NCBI GenBank assembly: GCA_009787625.1
Contig: WQSX01000003.1
Span: forward strand, 1-64,000
Length of the DNA stretch: 64,000 nt
Direction: 5' to 3'
DNA from: Oscillospiraceae bacterium
GTDB taxonomy: Bacteria > Bacillota > Clostridia > Oscillospirales > Oscillospiraceae
Below, in pieces: positions 27,264-36,879 of this stretch. Below the pieces are notes generated by a model, which searched no databases, was not told the origin of the DNA, and worked only from the letters and a program-made list of their open reading frames with translations. Position 1 is the stretch's first letter. Every line of letters begins with the position of its first letter. The translations under genes and the position numbers were made by a program.

Positions 27264-28784
27264 TTATCTTTTTGACATGTCTGCAAATGTTTCTTTTAAT
27301 GCCGCATAGCATCTTTCGAAATTCTTTTTAACAGGCTCGTATACTTTCTCAGCATTTTCCATCGGCAGGTGCTCAGATTTAATCTCCATAAAAGACTCTA
27401 TTGCAGAAAAGTCCTTAAATAGTCCAACACCAACACCGCCAATTACTGCAGCTCCCATCGAACCCGCCTCTTCGAGCAGGTTTGGCACGGTTATTTTCGT
27501 GTTATAAATATCTGCCATGATTTGCCGCCAAACCGAACCCTTTGCACCGCCTCCGAGTGCAACAATCTCATTTATCGTCACACGAGTTTGCATTATTTTG
27601 AGAATAATGTCGAGATTCATTGTTGCGCCTTCGAGCACACTGCGGAGCATGTCTCCTCTTGTTGTCTCCGGTGTGATTCCTATAAATGCACCTTTTGCGT
27701 ATGGATCCCATCTGGGGGCACGTTCCCCTAGCAAGTAGGGGAGAAATATAACGCCATTTGCACCGGGCGGACTCTTTTCTATAAGCTCATTCATATAGTC
27801 ATATGGGGATTTCCCATCCACCTCGGCTTTTGCAATTTCATCTGTGCAGATGGTATTTTTCAGCCAGTTATAGGAGCCTCCTGCGTATTGCATTGTGCCG
27901 TTTAAGGCATAATAGCCGGGAACTGCATGAACCCATGTAACTGTGCGCATCTTTTCATCATAGACCGGTTTTTCCGATGTTGTTGCAATCCATGCAGATG
28001 TACCCATGCAGCAAAATGTCTTACCGGGGCTTATTGACCCGGCGCCAACGTTAGCCGTAACGCCATCGCCTGCGCCTATTACAACGGGAGTTCCGGGGAC
28101 AAGCCCACACGCTTTTGCCGCCTGTTCCGTTACATTACCCGCAACAAAAGTCGATGGCATCACATCGGGCATTTTATCTTTTTCAATGCCTGCGGCTTTT
28201 AGTATTTCATCTGACCACTCCAGTTTGTTGATGTCTAGGCATGTGTTGCTGTTGGCATCTGAGTAGTCAGTGTAGTAGTTTCCGGTGAGACGCAGCACTA
28301 CGAAATCTTTTGCATTTAGTGTTTTGTAAGTCTTTTTGTAGATATCCGGCTCATTGTCACGTACCCACATGAGTTTTTGCATACCATATGATGCGGAGTT
28401 TCTATGTCCGGCAATTTTGTAGTAATCCCACATTGATATGTTTTTCTCAACAGCTTCCGCTTGCTTTAACGAACGTGTGTCTGCCCATATCATTGACGGT
28501 CTGAGCGGATTTCCCTCTTTATCTACACAGAGGCAACCCATCATTTGACCTGAAAAACTTATAACTGCAACATCACTTGGGTTTATTTTGGTTTTTTCGA
28601 TTAGATTCTTACTGGTTTTGCAAACTGCTCTCCACCAATCCTCCGCATCTTGTTCAACCCAAGTTTCATTGAAGTAATGCGTCTCGTATGAATACACTTC
28701 ACTTCCGAGCATACGCCCGTCCTCTGCAAAAAGTGTAGATTTGTTTCCGGTTGTGCCTAAGTCATGTGCTATGATATACTTCAT
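27264..28784 (-). CDS. FGGY-family carbohydrate kinase (xylulokinase-like)
   Basis: A 506-residue ATP-dependent sugar kinase. The N-terminal phosphate loop is AHDLGTTGNKSTLF, the substrate region includes SFSGQMMGCLC and PSMIWADTRSLKQ, and the C-terminal ATPase half has EIVALGGGAKGSVWRQIMAD. Most similar in style to xylulokinase or other ketose kinases; the substrate cannot be fixed by eye. It is one of two FGGY kinases in this cluster (the other at 35315). Confidence 0.88.
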   Translation of the reverse strand: MKYIIAHDLGTTGNKSTLFAEDGRMLGSEVYSYETHYFNETWVEQDAEDWWRAVCKTSKNLIEKTKINPSDVAVISFSGQMMGCLCVDKEGNPLRPSMIWADTRSLKQAEAVEKNISMWDYYKIAGHRNSASYGMQKLMWVRDNEPDIYKKTYKTLNAKDFVVLRLTGNYYTDYSDANSNTCLDINKLEWSDEILKAAGIEKDKMPDVMPSTFVAGNVTEQAAKACGLVPGTPVVIGAGDGVTANVGAGSISPGKTFCCMGTSAWIATTSEKPVYDEKMRTVTWVHAVPGYYALNGTMQYAGGSYNWLKNTICTDEIAKAEVDGKSPYDYMNELIEKSPPGANGVIFLPYLLGERAPRWDPYAKGAFIGITPETTRGDMLRSVLEGATMNLDIILKIMQTRVTINEIVALGGGAKGSVWRQIMADIYNTKITVPNLLEEAGSMGAAVIGGVGVGLFKDFSAIESFMEIKSEHLPMENAEKVYEPVKKNFERCYAALKETFADMSKR

Positions 28785-28847
28785 TGCAAAACCTCCGGTT
28801 ATCAGTGATTGACCGCTTCGGTCAGTTTGGGGTTGCGGGTGGGTTTT

Positions 28848-29840
28848 CTATGGTTCAATATCAAGCATACTCATTGTTGCGGGCATTTCGTGCGCTGTGT
28901 TCACTTTATCTGCTCCGGTTACACAATCAAAACATGAGACAGCTATTTTTCCATTCCAAACACACGGCTCGCCCGGTTGGTCAAGTTCTCCGTTGAGTCC
29001 ATCTGTGTCAGGGCTTTGTGCCATTCTCGTTACTTGACCGTTCGGGTCAATTCTCGCAATAGCGTTCACTACAAAATCTGCTACGTAGATATTTCCATAT
29101 TCGTCAATTGTAAGACCGTCCACAGAGCGCAGGTTTTTTGGATCCTTTGCATACGAACGGTTTTCCTTTATGCTGCCGTCTGCATTGAATGTGATTTTAA
29201 ATACCTCTCCATCACCAAAGTTTCCAACATATAAATTACCCTCTTTGTCAAATACAATTCCATCCATACCATATTGGTCGTCGGGATTATATGTTTCCCA
29301 TGTTTCAAAGATGGTCTCGTCAGCAAGTGTGTTTGTGATTTCGATGTTTTCATCGTCAAGATGGAAACGGTATACGCAACTGAGCAAGTTTCCGCTCTCT
29401 GTTTTAACTTTTGATAAAAGACTTTGTGTGACATACATATAGTCACCCCAAATGCGTATGCCATTTGGATGCTCCATGCCTGTCGCCACTTCTGTCACTT
29501 TTTCGATTTTATCACCATTCATGCGAACGCGGATTATTCTTCCTTTAAACACTAGGTTTTCAGCACCACCCCAACCTTGGTTATCAACCATATATAAGTC
29601 ACCATCGGGGCCAAATGCTATTCCCATAGCCCTTGCTTCCCCGGTTTCTTTGCTAACCGGTACGTCAAACCATTTTGTTACTTTGTGGTTTTTATCTATT
29701 TTTACAACGCAGCTTGGCATGGACATGTTTGCAAAATTTGGACAAGCCAGTACCAGATTGCCCTCCTTGTCAATTTCCATTCCATCGGGAGTACAGACAT
29801 ACTCCTCGGGTAATAAGCACAATAATTTGGGTGTTTGCAT
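28848..29840 (-). CDS. SMP-30/gluconolactonase family protein
   Basis: A 330-residue six-bladed beta-propeller hydrolase, no signal peptide. Typical stretches are GMEIDKEGNLVLACPN, GIAFGPDGDLYMVDNQ, TGMEHPNGIRI and DGLTIDEYGNIYVADF. Family members open sugar lactones formed by dehydrogenases. A lactonase next to dehydrogenases and KDPG aldolase fits an oxidative sugar pathway (inference). Confidence 0.85.
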   Translation of the reverse strand: MQTPKLLCLLPEEYVCTPDGMEIDKEGNLVLACPNFANMSMPSCVVKIDKNHKVTKWFDVPVSKETGEARAMGIAFGPDGDLYMVDNQGWGGAENLVFKGRIIRVRMNGDKIEKVTEVATGMEHPNGIRIWGDYMYVTQSLLSKVKTESGNLLSCVYRFHLDDENIEITNTLADETIFETWETYNPDDQYGMDGIVFDKEGNLYVGNFGDGEVFKITFNADGSIKENRSYAKDPKNLRSVDGLTIDEYGNIYVADFVVNAIARIDPNGQVTRMAQSPDTDGLNGELDQPGEPCVWNGKIAVSCFDCVTGADKVNTAHEMPATMSMLDIEP

Positions 29841-29857
29841 ATAAATGATTCCTCCTT

Positions 29858-30889
29858 TTAAAATGTAATTATGCCTTTTTTAATTATTTTTTTGTCTAAC
29901 AGTTTGTCGTATGCCGATACCGCATCTTCAAATTTGAAGTAGTCGGATATATAGTCTCTCATAACTATTTTTCCGTCTCTCACCCACTGCAATACTTGCT
30001 CGTGTGCTTCAAATTCTTCCTTTTTCTCAGGCATCTGCTGACATATGAAACTCCAGTTGTAAGATGCTGCACTAAAGTCTATTGTGATACTTTCTTTTTC
30101 TAAAACTCCATAGCAAAGCACTGCACCGCGGTCTGTCAGAATTTCCATCGCCTTATTCGTAACAAGTGGCAGACCAACTGCATCGAGGACAAATTTCACA
30201 CCATCAGGGTAGATCTTGCGTATTTCTGCTGTCAGGTCTTGCTTCGTGCTGTTTATTACTTTTGTGGCTCCGTTTTCTGTTGCAATCTCAAGTTTGTCAT
30301 CAACTATATCGACTGCCACTATGTCTTTTCCGCCAAGCAAGCTGAGAAACTTTATGAACGTTTGCCCAACGGGACCGCAACCGAACACTACTATAGAATC
30401 CTCAGGTTTCACACCAAAAAAGCGTATACTGCTCAAAACTTCTCTAAATGTAACGAACATAACAGCGTCAATGGGGTCTAAATCTTCAGCGAGAACTGTT
30501 TGTGCATATGCCACATCCGGTGCCTCGCCTTTCGGATACGCGAGCGGGTCGTGTACAACGCCATACTCACTCACAGCTCCCCAGCCGGAGCCCAGCTCAC
30601 CGTATACTGCAGGGTCTGCGTCAACAAAAGGAAGCAACACTTTGTCTCCTTTTTTGAGCCCCTTTACGTCGGCACCTGTTTCAACGACTTCCCCAACACC
30701 TTCATGCCCCAACATTATTGGATACACTGAATCAGGGAATCCTTTGAAGCTTTTGTGTATGAGTTTTATGTCGGTTCCACACATTCCACAGGCAAGCATT
30801 TTCACCAGTGCTTGCTTTTCATTGTACTTAGGTTTTGGAACTTCATTTATAGATAGTTCCCCATCTTTATTAACTACCAGTGTTTTCAT
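29858..30889 (-). CDS. Medium-chain alcohol dehydrogenase without structural zinc cluster
   Basis: A 343-residue MDR-family oxidoreductase. The catalytic zinc motif CGMCGTD and LGHEGVGEVVE are present, and the NAD site is VFGCGPVGQTF. The four-cysteine structural zinc lobe, expected after KVLLPF, is absent (the stretch runs VDADPAVYGELGSGWG). ATG 30889 was preferred over GTG or ATG codons just upstream that sit inside the AAAGGA ribosome site. Substrate unknown; a sugar or polyol is likely from context. Confidence 0.85.
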   Translation of the reverse strand: MKTLVVNKDGELSINEVPKPKYNEKQALVKMLACGMCGTDIKLIHKSFKGFPDSVYPIMLGHEGVGEVVETGADVKGLKKGDKVLLPFVDADPAVYGELGSGWGAVSEYGVVHDPLAYPKGEAPDVAYAQTVLAEDLDPIDAVMFVTFREVLSSIRFFGVKPEDSIVVFGCGPVGQTFIKFLSLLGGKDIVAVDIVDDKLEIATENGATKVINSTKQDLTAEIRKIYPDGVKFVLDAVGLPLVTNKAMEILTDRGAVLCYGVLEKESITIDFSAASYNWSFICQQMPEKKEEFEAHEQVLQWVRDGKIVMRDYISDYFKFEDAVSAYDKLLDKKIIKKGIITF

Positions 30890-30921
30890 GGTAACAACCA
30901 TTCCTTTCGAAAATTCTCAGG

Positions 30922-31035
30922 CACAAAACGACTTATTGAAGGAATTGTCATTTTGTGCATCATTTGCGGTTCCCCGTAGGGGAAGCAAATCGCGCATTCC
31001 CTCGTTAGTTTGAATACTTTCAAACTAACGAGGGA
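30922..31035. repeat. Three consecutive hairpins between dehydrogenase and oxidoreductase genes
   Basis: GCACAAAA-C-GAC pairs with GTC-A-TTTTGTGC (about 30922-30958). ATTTGC-GG-TTCCCC pairs with GGGGAAGCAAAT (30962-30990). TCCCTCGTTAGTTTGAA (30998-31014) pairs perfectly over 17 bp with 31019-31035 across a 4-nt loop. The third hairpin begins 11 nt past the 3' end of the Gfo/Idh gene. None has a clear U-run in the direction of transcription, so mRNA processing or stabilisation is more likely than full termination. Confidence 0.8.
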
Positions 31036-31045
31036 TTGATAGTAT

Positions 31046-32215
31046 TTACTTCACTTCGGCAACGCTAACGCGACGCCCTTCTTTGTTTGAAATTATGCCT
31101 GCTTCGAGGACCTGCATGATTTTTTTGCCGTCAATCAGATTTGGCTCAATTTTCATGTCACCGGCAAGTGCTTCAACAAAATCTTTTGCGGCATGTGCAA
31201 ATGTGTGCTCATATCCTATGATATGTGCAGGCGGCCACCAAGCTGCTACATAAGGATGTACCCCCATTGTTGTAGGTACAGTTTTGAACCCACGCACTTC
31301 CTCGGGATCATTCGAACAGTATACTTGAAGCTCGTTTAGCCGCTCAAGGTCAAATAGCAAACTGCCTTGGCTTCCGTATACTTCAAAATAATTATAGTTA
31401 TTACGTCCACCGGCAAAACGCGAGGTGTCAATAGAGCCAAGAGCACCATTTTCAAATTCGAGCGTCATGAACGAAGCATCGTCAATTTCAACTTTGCCCT
31501 TGCCTTCTGCCGCTGCTGACCCCGATGAAAATGTTCCGGCACCTGCTCCCGGAAGAGGTCTCTCCGTCACAAATGTCTTAAAGGTTGCAGAAACTGTCTT
31601 TACTTCACCAACCAAATAACGCGCTAAATCGACAGAATGTGACCCAAGATCATAGTGCGGACCTGCTCCTGCCGAACTCTTTTCAAGTTGCCAAATAAGT
31701 GGAAACTCAGGATCCATTATCCAATCTTGCAGATATGTCCCTCTCCAATGGTGGATTTCCCCTAGTTTTCCCTCACTGATTAGCTTCTTGGCAAGAGCTA
31801 TTGCCGGAACACGGCGATAGTTGTGGTTGAGATAGTGCAAAACTCCCGCTTTTTCTGCAGCATCAGCCATTTCAGATGCTTCTGCATAATTTAAGGCACA
31901 AGGTTTTTCGCAGAATATATGCTTTCCGGCTTCTGCCGCTGCTACAGCCATCTCCTTGTGCAATCCGGTTGGAGTGCAAATAGCGATAACATCAATGTCT
32001 TTGCTCTCAACAGCTTTACGCCAATCACTTTCAACCGAAGAATAACCCCAGTTTTTAGCGAACTCTTCTGCGGCTACCGTATCTCTTGCACAGACCATCT
32101 TTAAAACAGGCTCATATGGAAGGTCAAAAAACTTTGAAGCCTGCAGCCACCCATTACTATGGGCCTTCCCCATGAATTTTGTACCGATTATTGCTATATT
32201 TAACTTCTTTTTCAT
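31046..32215 (-). CDS. Gfo/Idh/MocA family oxidoreductase
   Basis: A 389-residue NAD(P)-dependent sugar oxidoreductase. The Rossmann start is IAIIGTKFMGKAHSNGW, the catalytic lysine motif is HIFCEKPCALNYAEA, and the central histidine region is GAGPHYDLGSHSVDLARYLVG. Members oxidise or reduce ring hydroxyls of sugars and inositols, including 3-keto sugar pathways. Typical length. It lies 43 nt after the TIM-barrel isomerase gene. Confidence 0.92.
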   Translation of the reverse strand: MKKKLNIAIIGTKFMGKAHSNGWLQASKFFDLPYEPVLKMVCARDTVAAEEFAKNWGYSSVESDWRKAVESKDIDVIAICTPTGLHKEMAVAAAEAGKHIFCEKPCALNYAEASEMADAAEKAGVLHYLNHNYRRVPAIALAKKLISEGKLGEIHHWRGTYLQDWIMDPEFPLIWQLEKSSAGAGPHYDLGSHSVDLARYLVGEVKTVSATFKTFVTERPLPGAGAGTFSSGSAAAEGKGKVEIDDASFMTLEFENGALGSIDTSRFAGGRNNYNYFEVYGSQGSLLFDLERLNELQVYCSNDPEEVRGFKTVPTTMGVHPYVAAWWPPAHIIGYEHTFAHAAKDFVEALAGDMKIEPNLIDGKKIMQVLEAGIISNKEGRRVSVAEVK

Positions 32216-32258
32216 ATATAGTGATCGTCCCTTTCAAAATCTTCCTGCATAAAAAGAC

Positions 32259-33146
32259 TTATCCGATTTTTTCGACAATATCTTTTAATGCCTTAACACT
32301 GACGCCTACAGCCTCATCTTCACATCCATACCAGTCCGGGTGTGGGTGGTCAATTTCAACGGCAAGAACGCCTTGATAATTGGCTTCCTTCAGAAGTTGC
32401 GCCAGTTTGAAGTTATCAATCAAGCCTCTGCCCACCGGAACTCCTGAGAAGAAGAACCAATCGGTCGGTTTCGCATTTGGATTAACTACCAGATCTTTTA
32501 TATGTGTCGCAAAAGTATATGGAGCAAGTTTCTTCATCCCCTCAATTGGGTCATCCAGAAGGCGCAGGAAGTTTCCTGTGTCAAAGTTGATGCCAAAATT
32601 GGGGCTGCCAACGCCTTCAATCATTTGCAGCATTTCATCTGCTGTGTAGTCTATGTGGTTTTCATTGGCGATTTTCACTCCGTAATCATCTGCTATTTTC
32701 ATAGCTTCTTTAAACTGGGCAACCAACGCTTTTATCTGCGGTCCGTGTGGCTCATGACGGAACATAAGACTGCTTCCACACACGCGCATAACTGTTGCAC
32801 CGATAAGACTCGTGCGCTTTATGCTATCACACATTTGCTTAAAAGCAAATTCATTCTGACCGCGCTCAAGCCCATCGGGATGTCCCCACGCATATACTCT
32901 CTCAAACCCATAGTCATCGAGTTTATTTTTCAGATCCTTTAGATAACCATCGTCAATGCCGCTTTCATCTGCCCCGTTTACACCCGGTAAAAAGCAAGAC
33001 TCCAACGAAACGCCATCTACACCGAGAGCCTTTGCACGATCTAAAAAGTCATCCATAGTCATTTTCTTTTCGGGTGGCTTCTGTCCGGGATATACCTCAC
33101 CAAAAAGGCGGTGGTAGCAATAGCTGTCAATTCCTATCTTCATCAT
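32259..33146 (-). CDS. Sugar phosphate isomerase/epimerase (TIM barrel, AP-endonuclease 2 fold)
   Basis: A 295-residue TIM-barrel protein. Metal-site residues are seen in KIANENHIDYTADEM (Glu), FGINFDTGNF (Asp), TFATHIKDLVV (His) and VLAVEIDHPHPDW (Glu). Members act as ketose epimerases, inosose dehydratases or hydroxypyruvate isomerases, so the exact reaction is open. Paired with the Gfo/Idh gene, as in many inositol-like and keto-sugar operons. Confidence 0.88.
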   Translation of the reverse strand: MMKIGIDSYCYHRLFGEVYPGQKPPEKKMTMDDFLDRAKALGVDGVSLESCFLPGVNGADESGIDDGYLKDLKNKLDDYGFERVYAWGHPDGLERGQNEFAFKQMCDSIKRTSLIGATVMRVCGSSLMFRHEPHGPQIKALVAQFKEAMKIADDYGVKIANENHIDYTADEMLQMIEGVGSPNFGINFDTGNFLRLLDDPIEGMKKLAPYTFATHIKDLVVNPNAKPTDWFFFSGVPVGRGLIDNFKLAQLLKEANYQGVLAVEIDHPHPDWYGCEDEAVGVSVKALKDIVEKIG

Positions 33147-33173
33147 AATAGTATTCCTCCTCTATAATATTTA

Positions 33174-34232
33174 TTAAAACATTTTGCGCTCTGTAGCCTC
33201 AGGGCTGACAAGCACCTTCATAAGTTTCGTGTTTGTCTGTATTTCGTTTAGTGCATCTTCAAGCTCTGCAAGCGGCACTACCATTGAAAACATCGGAGTT
33301 GGGTCTATACGCTTATATTGCAGAAGGTTTATTGCAATACCCCAGTCATTGCCAATTCCTGCACATGAACCGGAGACTTTCTTTTCTCCCAGCACAAAAT
33401 CAAACGGCGAGAGCGCAGCCTTGTCATCGCCCGCACAGATTCCGAACGCTTGAAGCTTTCCTCCACGTCTGAGCATATCGAATGCTTGCTCATAAGTTTT
33501 ACTTGAACCAACAGCTTCTAAGACAAAATCTGCTCCAATTCCGTTTGTAAGCTTAAACACTTCTGCAACTGTGTCAGGTGTTTCTTTAAAGTTGATATAG
33601 TAATCCGCAGCATTCATTTTCTTTGCCACTTCGAGCCTGTCAGGATTTCCGTCGATAATAATTACCGGAGTTGCCCCTCTGAGTTTTGCAAGCGAAGCAT
33701 GCAATATTCCGAGACCGGCACCAATCACTACAACGCTTGAGCCGAGAGAGCAACCCATTCGTGATGAAGCTTGTATTGCGGTTGTGAGAGCTTCTATTGC
33801 AGCGGCATCAAAATCATTTATCTCATCAGGGATCAAGTAGCAGTTTTTCCATGGAACAGCAACATATTCTGCAAAACCACCATTTGTATGAATTCCAAGC
33901 TGCGTAAAAGACTGGCATAATAGCCCATCGCCCCTACGGCAGAAATAACAACTTCCGCATGTCAGGCACAAATCAGCTGCAACCCTGTCTCCAACTTTGA
34001 GGCCGACTGCATTTTTACCTACTTTGTCAACTACACCCCAAAACTCATGACCTGTAATTAACGGGAGTTTTTCCGCTGCATATTTCCCTGTGAAGATGCT
34101 CCAATCCGAACCACATATTCCACAGAGCTTAACTTTAACTAAAACTTCATCGTCCCCAATCTCAGGAACAGGAATATCCTTATACACCATTTTGTTTGGT
34201 GCCTCAACAACTTGTGCTTTCATCATTTTCAT
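33174..34232 (-). CDS. Zinc-dependent sugar/polyol dehydrogenase (sorbitol dehydrogenase-like)
   Basis: A 352-residue MDR dehydrogenase with both zinc sites: catalytic CGICGSD and GHEFWGVV, and the structural cluster CGSCYFCRRGDGLLC. The NAD site is VVIGAGLGILHASL. It probably oxidises a polyol or the C-2 or C-3 hydroxyl of a sugar. An ATG six nt downstream of the annotated one is also possible. Confidence 0.9.
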   Translation of the reverse strand: MKMMKAQVVEAPNKMVYKDIPVPEIGDDEVLVKVKLCGICGSDWSIFTGKYAAEKLPLITGHEFWGVVDKVGKNAVGLKVGDRVAADLCLTCGSCYFCRRGDGLLCQSFTQLGIHTNGGFAEYVAVPWKNCYLIPDEINDFDAAAIEALTTAIQASSRMGCSLGSSVVVIGAGLGILHASLAKLRGATPVIIIDGNPDRLEVAKKMNAADYYINFKETPDTVAEVFKLTNGIGADFVLEAVGSSKTYEQAFDMLRRGGKLQAFGICAGDDKAALSPFDFVLGEKKVSGSCAGIGNDWGIAINLLQYKRIDPTPMFSMVVPLAELEDALNEIQTNTKLMKVLVSPEATERKMF

Positions 34233-34294
34233 AGAAAACTCATCCTTTCAATAATTAATTTTGCACACTAAACTGCGCCTTAGATTCTTTTAAA

Positions 34295-35272
34295 CTAGTG
34301 TGCAAACAGTTTATCCTTTCGGCCTTCATACGGTTTGTGGATAAGCAGTGGCTTCAGGAAATCTCTTACCTTATCTATACCGTCGCCGGCACAACTCATT
34401 GTGACATCTTCATGCTCATATGAGAGAACTCCTGTATAACCTACCATTGCAAGTTCAGTAATTGTTTTCTTCCAATCTACGCTTCCCCAACCCGGAATGC
34501 GGAAGCGGAACGCACGATCAAGTCTACGCCATTCACCTTGCATTAGAATTCCTCCGTATCCGATGTTGTGCTGCACAATTTCACCATCTTTCGCGTGTAC
34601 TGCAAAAATTCTGTCACCAAGCGCGTTGATGAATGACTCAACATAAAGACCAAGATAGATGATATTAGCCGGATCCAGATTATATCCAAGGCAGGGGTGA
34701 TTATCAACCAGTTCAACACATCTCAGTGCAGTGTGAATGTCATAAATCAAATTGTTTGGGTGAGGCTCTACGGCAAACTTGACACCATACTCTTTGAACT
34801 TGTCTAAAATAGGAACAAATCGCTCAACAAACTGTTGTTCGCAAGCTTCCCAGCCTTTAGGATATGGGAATGGGAAATAGCGACCAAAGTTTTCTACGCC
34901 TGTGAAGCCGATAACAACATCAACCTCAAGAAGGTTTGCAAGCTGCGCCGAGGCGAGCAGACTATCAGTACCAAACTTGATTTTTTCCTCTTTTGTGCCT
35001 TTGTAGATGCCGTCTGTATCCACACCGTGCGGGCCCAGAATAAGTAGGGAGTCTGCATGATTACTTATAGCTGAGATTGACAGCCCATGCGATTGAATCA
35101 TTTTACGCATCTCAATGCCTTTTCCGTTTTTCAGCATCTCTCCTGAATCACACTGACCATTTCCGTCATAAGTTGCAATTTCTATCGCTTCATACCCCTT
35201 GTCGGCAATCAGTTTTGCCAGTTCCTCTAATGGTTTGTCCGAAATGTTTTGTGCACAGAATCCGAGTTTCAT
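34295..35272 (-). CDS. Sugar phosphate isomerase/epimerase (TIM barrel)
   Basis: A 325-residue protein of the AP-endonuclease 2 fold. Metal-ligand regions are VKFAVEPHPNNLIYD (Glu), CLGYNLDPANI (Asp), IFAVHAKDGEI (His) and GVLSYEHEDVTM (Glu). It opens with KLGFCAQNISDKPLEELA. Probably a ketose epimerase acting on the sugar handled by the FGGY kinase immediately upstream (42 nt). Confidence 0.88.
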   Translation of the reverse strand: MKLGFCAQNISDKPLEELAKLIADKGYEAIEIATYDGNGQCDSGEMLKNGKGIEMRKMIQSHGLSISAISNHADSLLILGPHGVDTDGIYKGTKEEKIKFGTDSLLASAQLANLLEVDVVIGFTGVENFGRYFPFPYPKGWEACEQQFVERFVPILDKFKEYGVKFAVEPHPNNLIYDIHTALRCVELVDNHPCLGYNLDPANIIYLGLYVESFINALGDRIFAVHAKDGEIVQHNIGYGGILMQGEWRRLDRAFRFRIPGWGSVDWKKTITELAMVGYTGVLSYEHEDVTMSCAGDGIDKVRDFLKPLLIHKPYEGRKDKLFAH

Positions 35273-35314
35273 GTTTAGTACCTCCGTTTTGTTTTAATAT
35301 GTTTATAATTGATG

Positions 35315-36826
35315 CTATTTTTTGTTATTATAAATGTAATCTCCGAGATCAGACATCATGCTGTTTGAATGCTCAAATAATTTAAATACGTCCTTATACA
35401 ACTCTACATTTGCAGAAATTGGTATGCTCTTGCTCTCTGTTTTATGCATTTTAGCTATGTTTCCGTAATCTTCCCAAAGCCCCACAGCTTTAAAGGCAAC
35501 TGCCGCCGCCCCAAGAGACGCAGCATCTTGATCAATGGTTGTTTTAAGTATTTCCATTTCAAATATATCAGCAAAAATTTGCATCCAGAACTTACTTTTG
35601 CTGCCGCCGCCTGTGAAGAGCATCTCCTTAGACAACATAACACGTTCTCTTATGTTATCTAACGAAATACGCAAGTTCAGAGCTATACCTTCCAGTGTAG
35701 CACGGAGCATTTCCTCTCTGGTTGTTCCAAGGCTAAGATTAAGAAAGGCACCTCTTACATGTATGCTTTTATCTTGTGATGTCCCTCCTGCAAGACTTGG
35801 GTTGAAGATAACACCACCCGATCCTATCGGAACTTGCTCTGCCAGTTCAGTGAGTTTATCGTATCCCTCCGACACAGGGACATCTTTGCAGATATTATCT
35901 CTAACCCACCTAAATGAGCTACCTCCTGAAAATATCGAAAATGCCGATGTATACATTCCAGGTTGCAGATGTGCAAACACATAGGATTTCTTTTTTGCGT
36001 CTAAAATAGGTGTTGCTGAGTTGGCTGCAATCCAACTTGATGAGCCAAGCGAAGTATAGCACTTACCTTCATCAGCACCGACTGCGCCCATCGCCATGCA
36101 CGCATTGTCAACACCACCGCAAGCCACTTTTGTTCCGATGCGAAGTCCCAACGCAGAGGCGGCTTCAGGCACCAATGAGCCAATTATATGGTGAGACGGA
36201 ACCATTTCAGGGAAAAAGCTTGTAGGTATTCCTGCAGCTTTTAAGAACTCCCCTTTAAATTCACCTTTTATAAGGTCGTATGCACCTGTGCCGGATGCAT
36301 ACGAAGGGTCTATAAACATATTCCCGGTCATTAGCATATTAATATAATCCTTTGAGCCTAATACTCTATGGATTTTTGAGAATATCTCAGGTTGATGCTC
36401 TTTCATCCACATCAGTTTAAAAATCGAGTAGCAAGGAGCCGGAAAGCCATTGCCCGTAGTCATATACCAATCACTTTCATCTACAAGGGAGAAAAACCTT
36501 TCTGCCTGTTTAATAGCCCTGGTGTCTGACCAAATCGGAACTTGGTCTAAAAGCGCTTTTCCGTTATCGCCAACGGGAATTGCGACCAGGCTTTGCCCCG
36601 AAATTGACAAACAATCGACTTCAACATCTTCCCTACCGGCTTTTTCGAGTAGTTCGCGTGTACCTTGAACAACCCCTTTCCACCAGTCCTGCGGACGTTG
36701 CTCATGCATGTTAGACTCCGGATAATAAGTGCCATACTCTACAAATGTTTTCGCCAAGGTTTCACCTGTCTTATCATAAAGCGAAGCTTTAACACCGCCT
36801 GTACCTAAATCATAAGCAATAAACAA
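35315..36826 (-). CDS. FGGY-family carbohydrate kinase
   Basis: A 503-residue sugar kinase, first gene of the large minus-strand cluster. N-terminal ATP loop AYDLGTGGVKASLYD, substrate region CLSISGQSLVAIPV and VPIWSDTRAIKQ, C-terminal LFTGGGSKSKFWMQIFADI. The start is TTG 36826, eight nt after AAGGAG. Xylulokinase-like in general form; the true substrate is unknown. A TATAAT (36876-36871, minus strand) and the palindrome at 36880 lie upstream. Confidence 0.88.
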   Translation of the reverse strand: MFIAYDLGTGGVKASLYDKTGETLAKTFVEYGTYYPESNMHEQRPQDWWKGVVQGTRELLEKAGREDVEVDCLSISGQSLVAIPVGDNGKALLDQVPIWSDTRAIKQAERFFSLVDESDWYMTTGNGFPAPCYSIFKLMWMKEHQPEIFSKIHRVLGSKDYINMLMTGNMFIDPSYASGTGAYDLIKGEFKGEFLKAAGIPTSFFPEMVPSHHIIGSLVPEAASALGLRIGTKVACGGVDNACMAMGAVGADEGKCYTSLGSSSWIAANSATPILDAKKKSYVFAHLQPGMYTSAFSIFSGGSSFRWVRDNICKDVPVSEGYDKLTELAEQVPIGSGGVIFNPSLAGGTSQDKSIHVRGAFLNLSLGTTREEMLRATLEGIALNLRISLDNIRERVMLSKEMLFTGGGSKSKFWMQIFADIFEMEILKTTIDQDAASLGAAAVAFKAVGLWEDYGNIAKMHKTESKSIPISANVELYKDVFKLFEHSNSMMSDLGDYIYNNKK

Positions 36827-36879
36827 AATGCATTCTCCTTTTCTTTATCTACCGGACATTAAAAACCGTGATTATAAAC

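Noticed and set aside
30216-31013. Plus-strand ORF of 265 residues
   Set aside because: It is antisense to a zinc-type dehydrogenase gene and shows the Ser/Pro/Thr-rich composition of a shadow frame.
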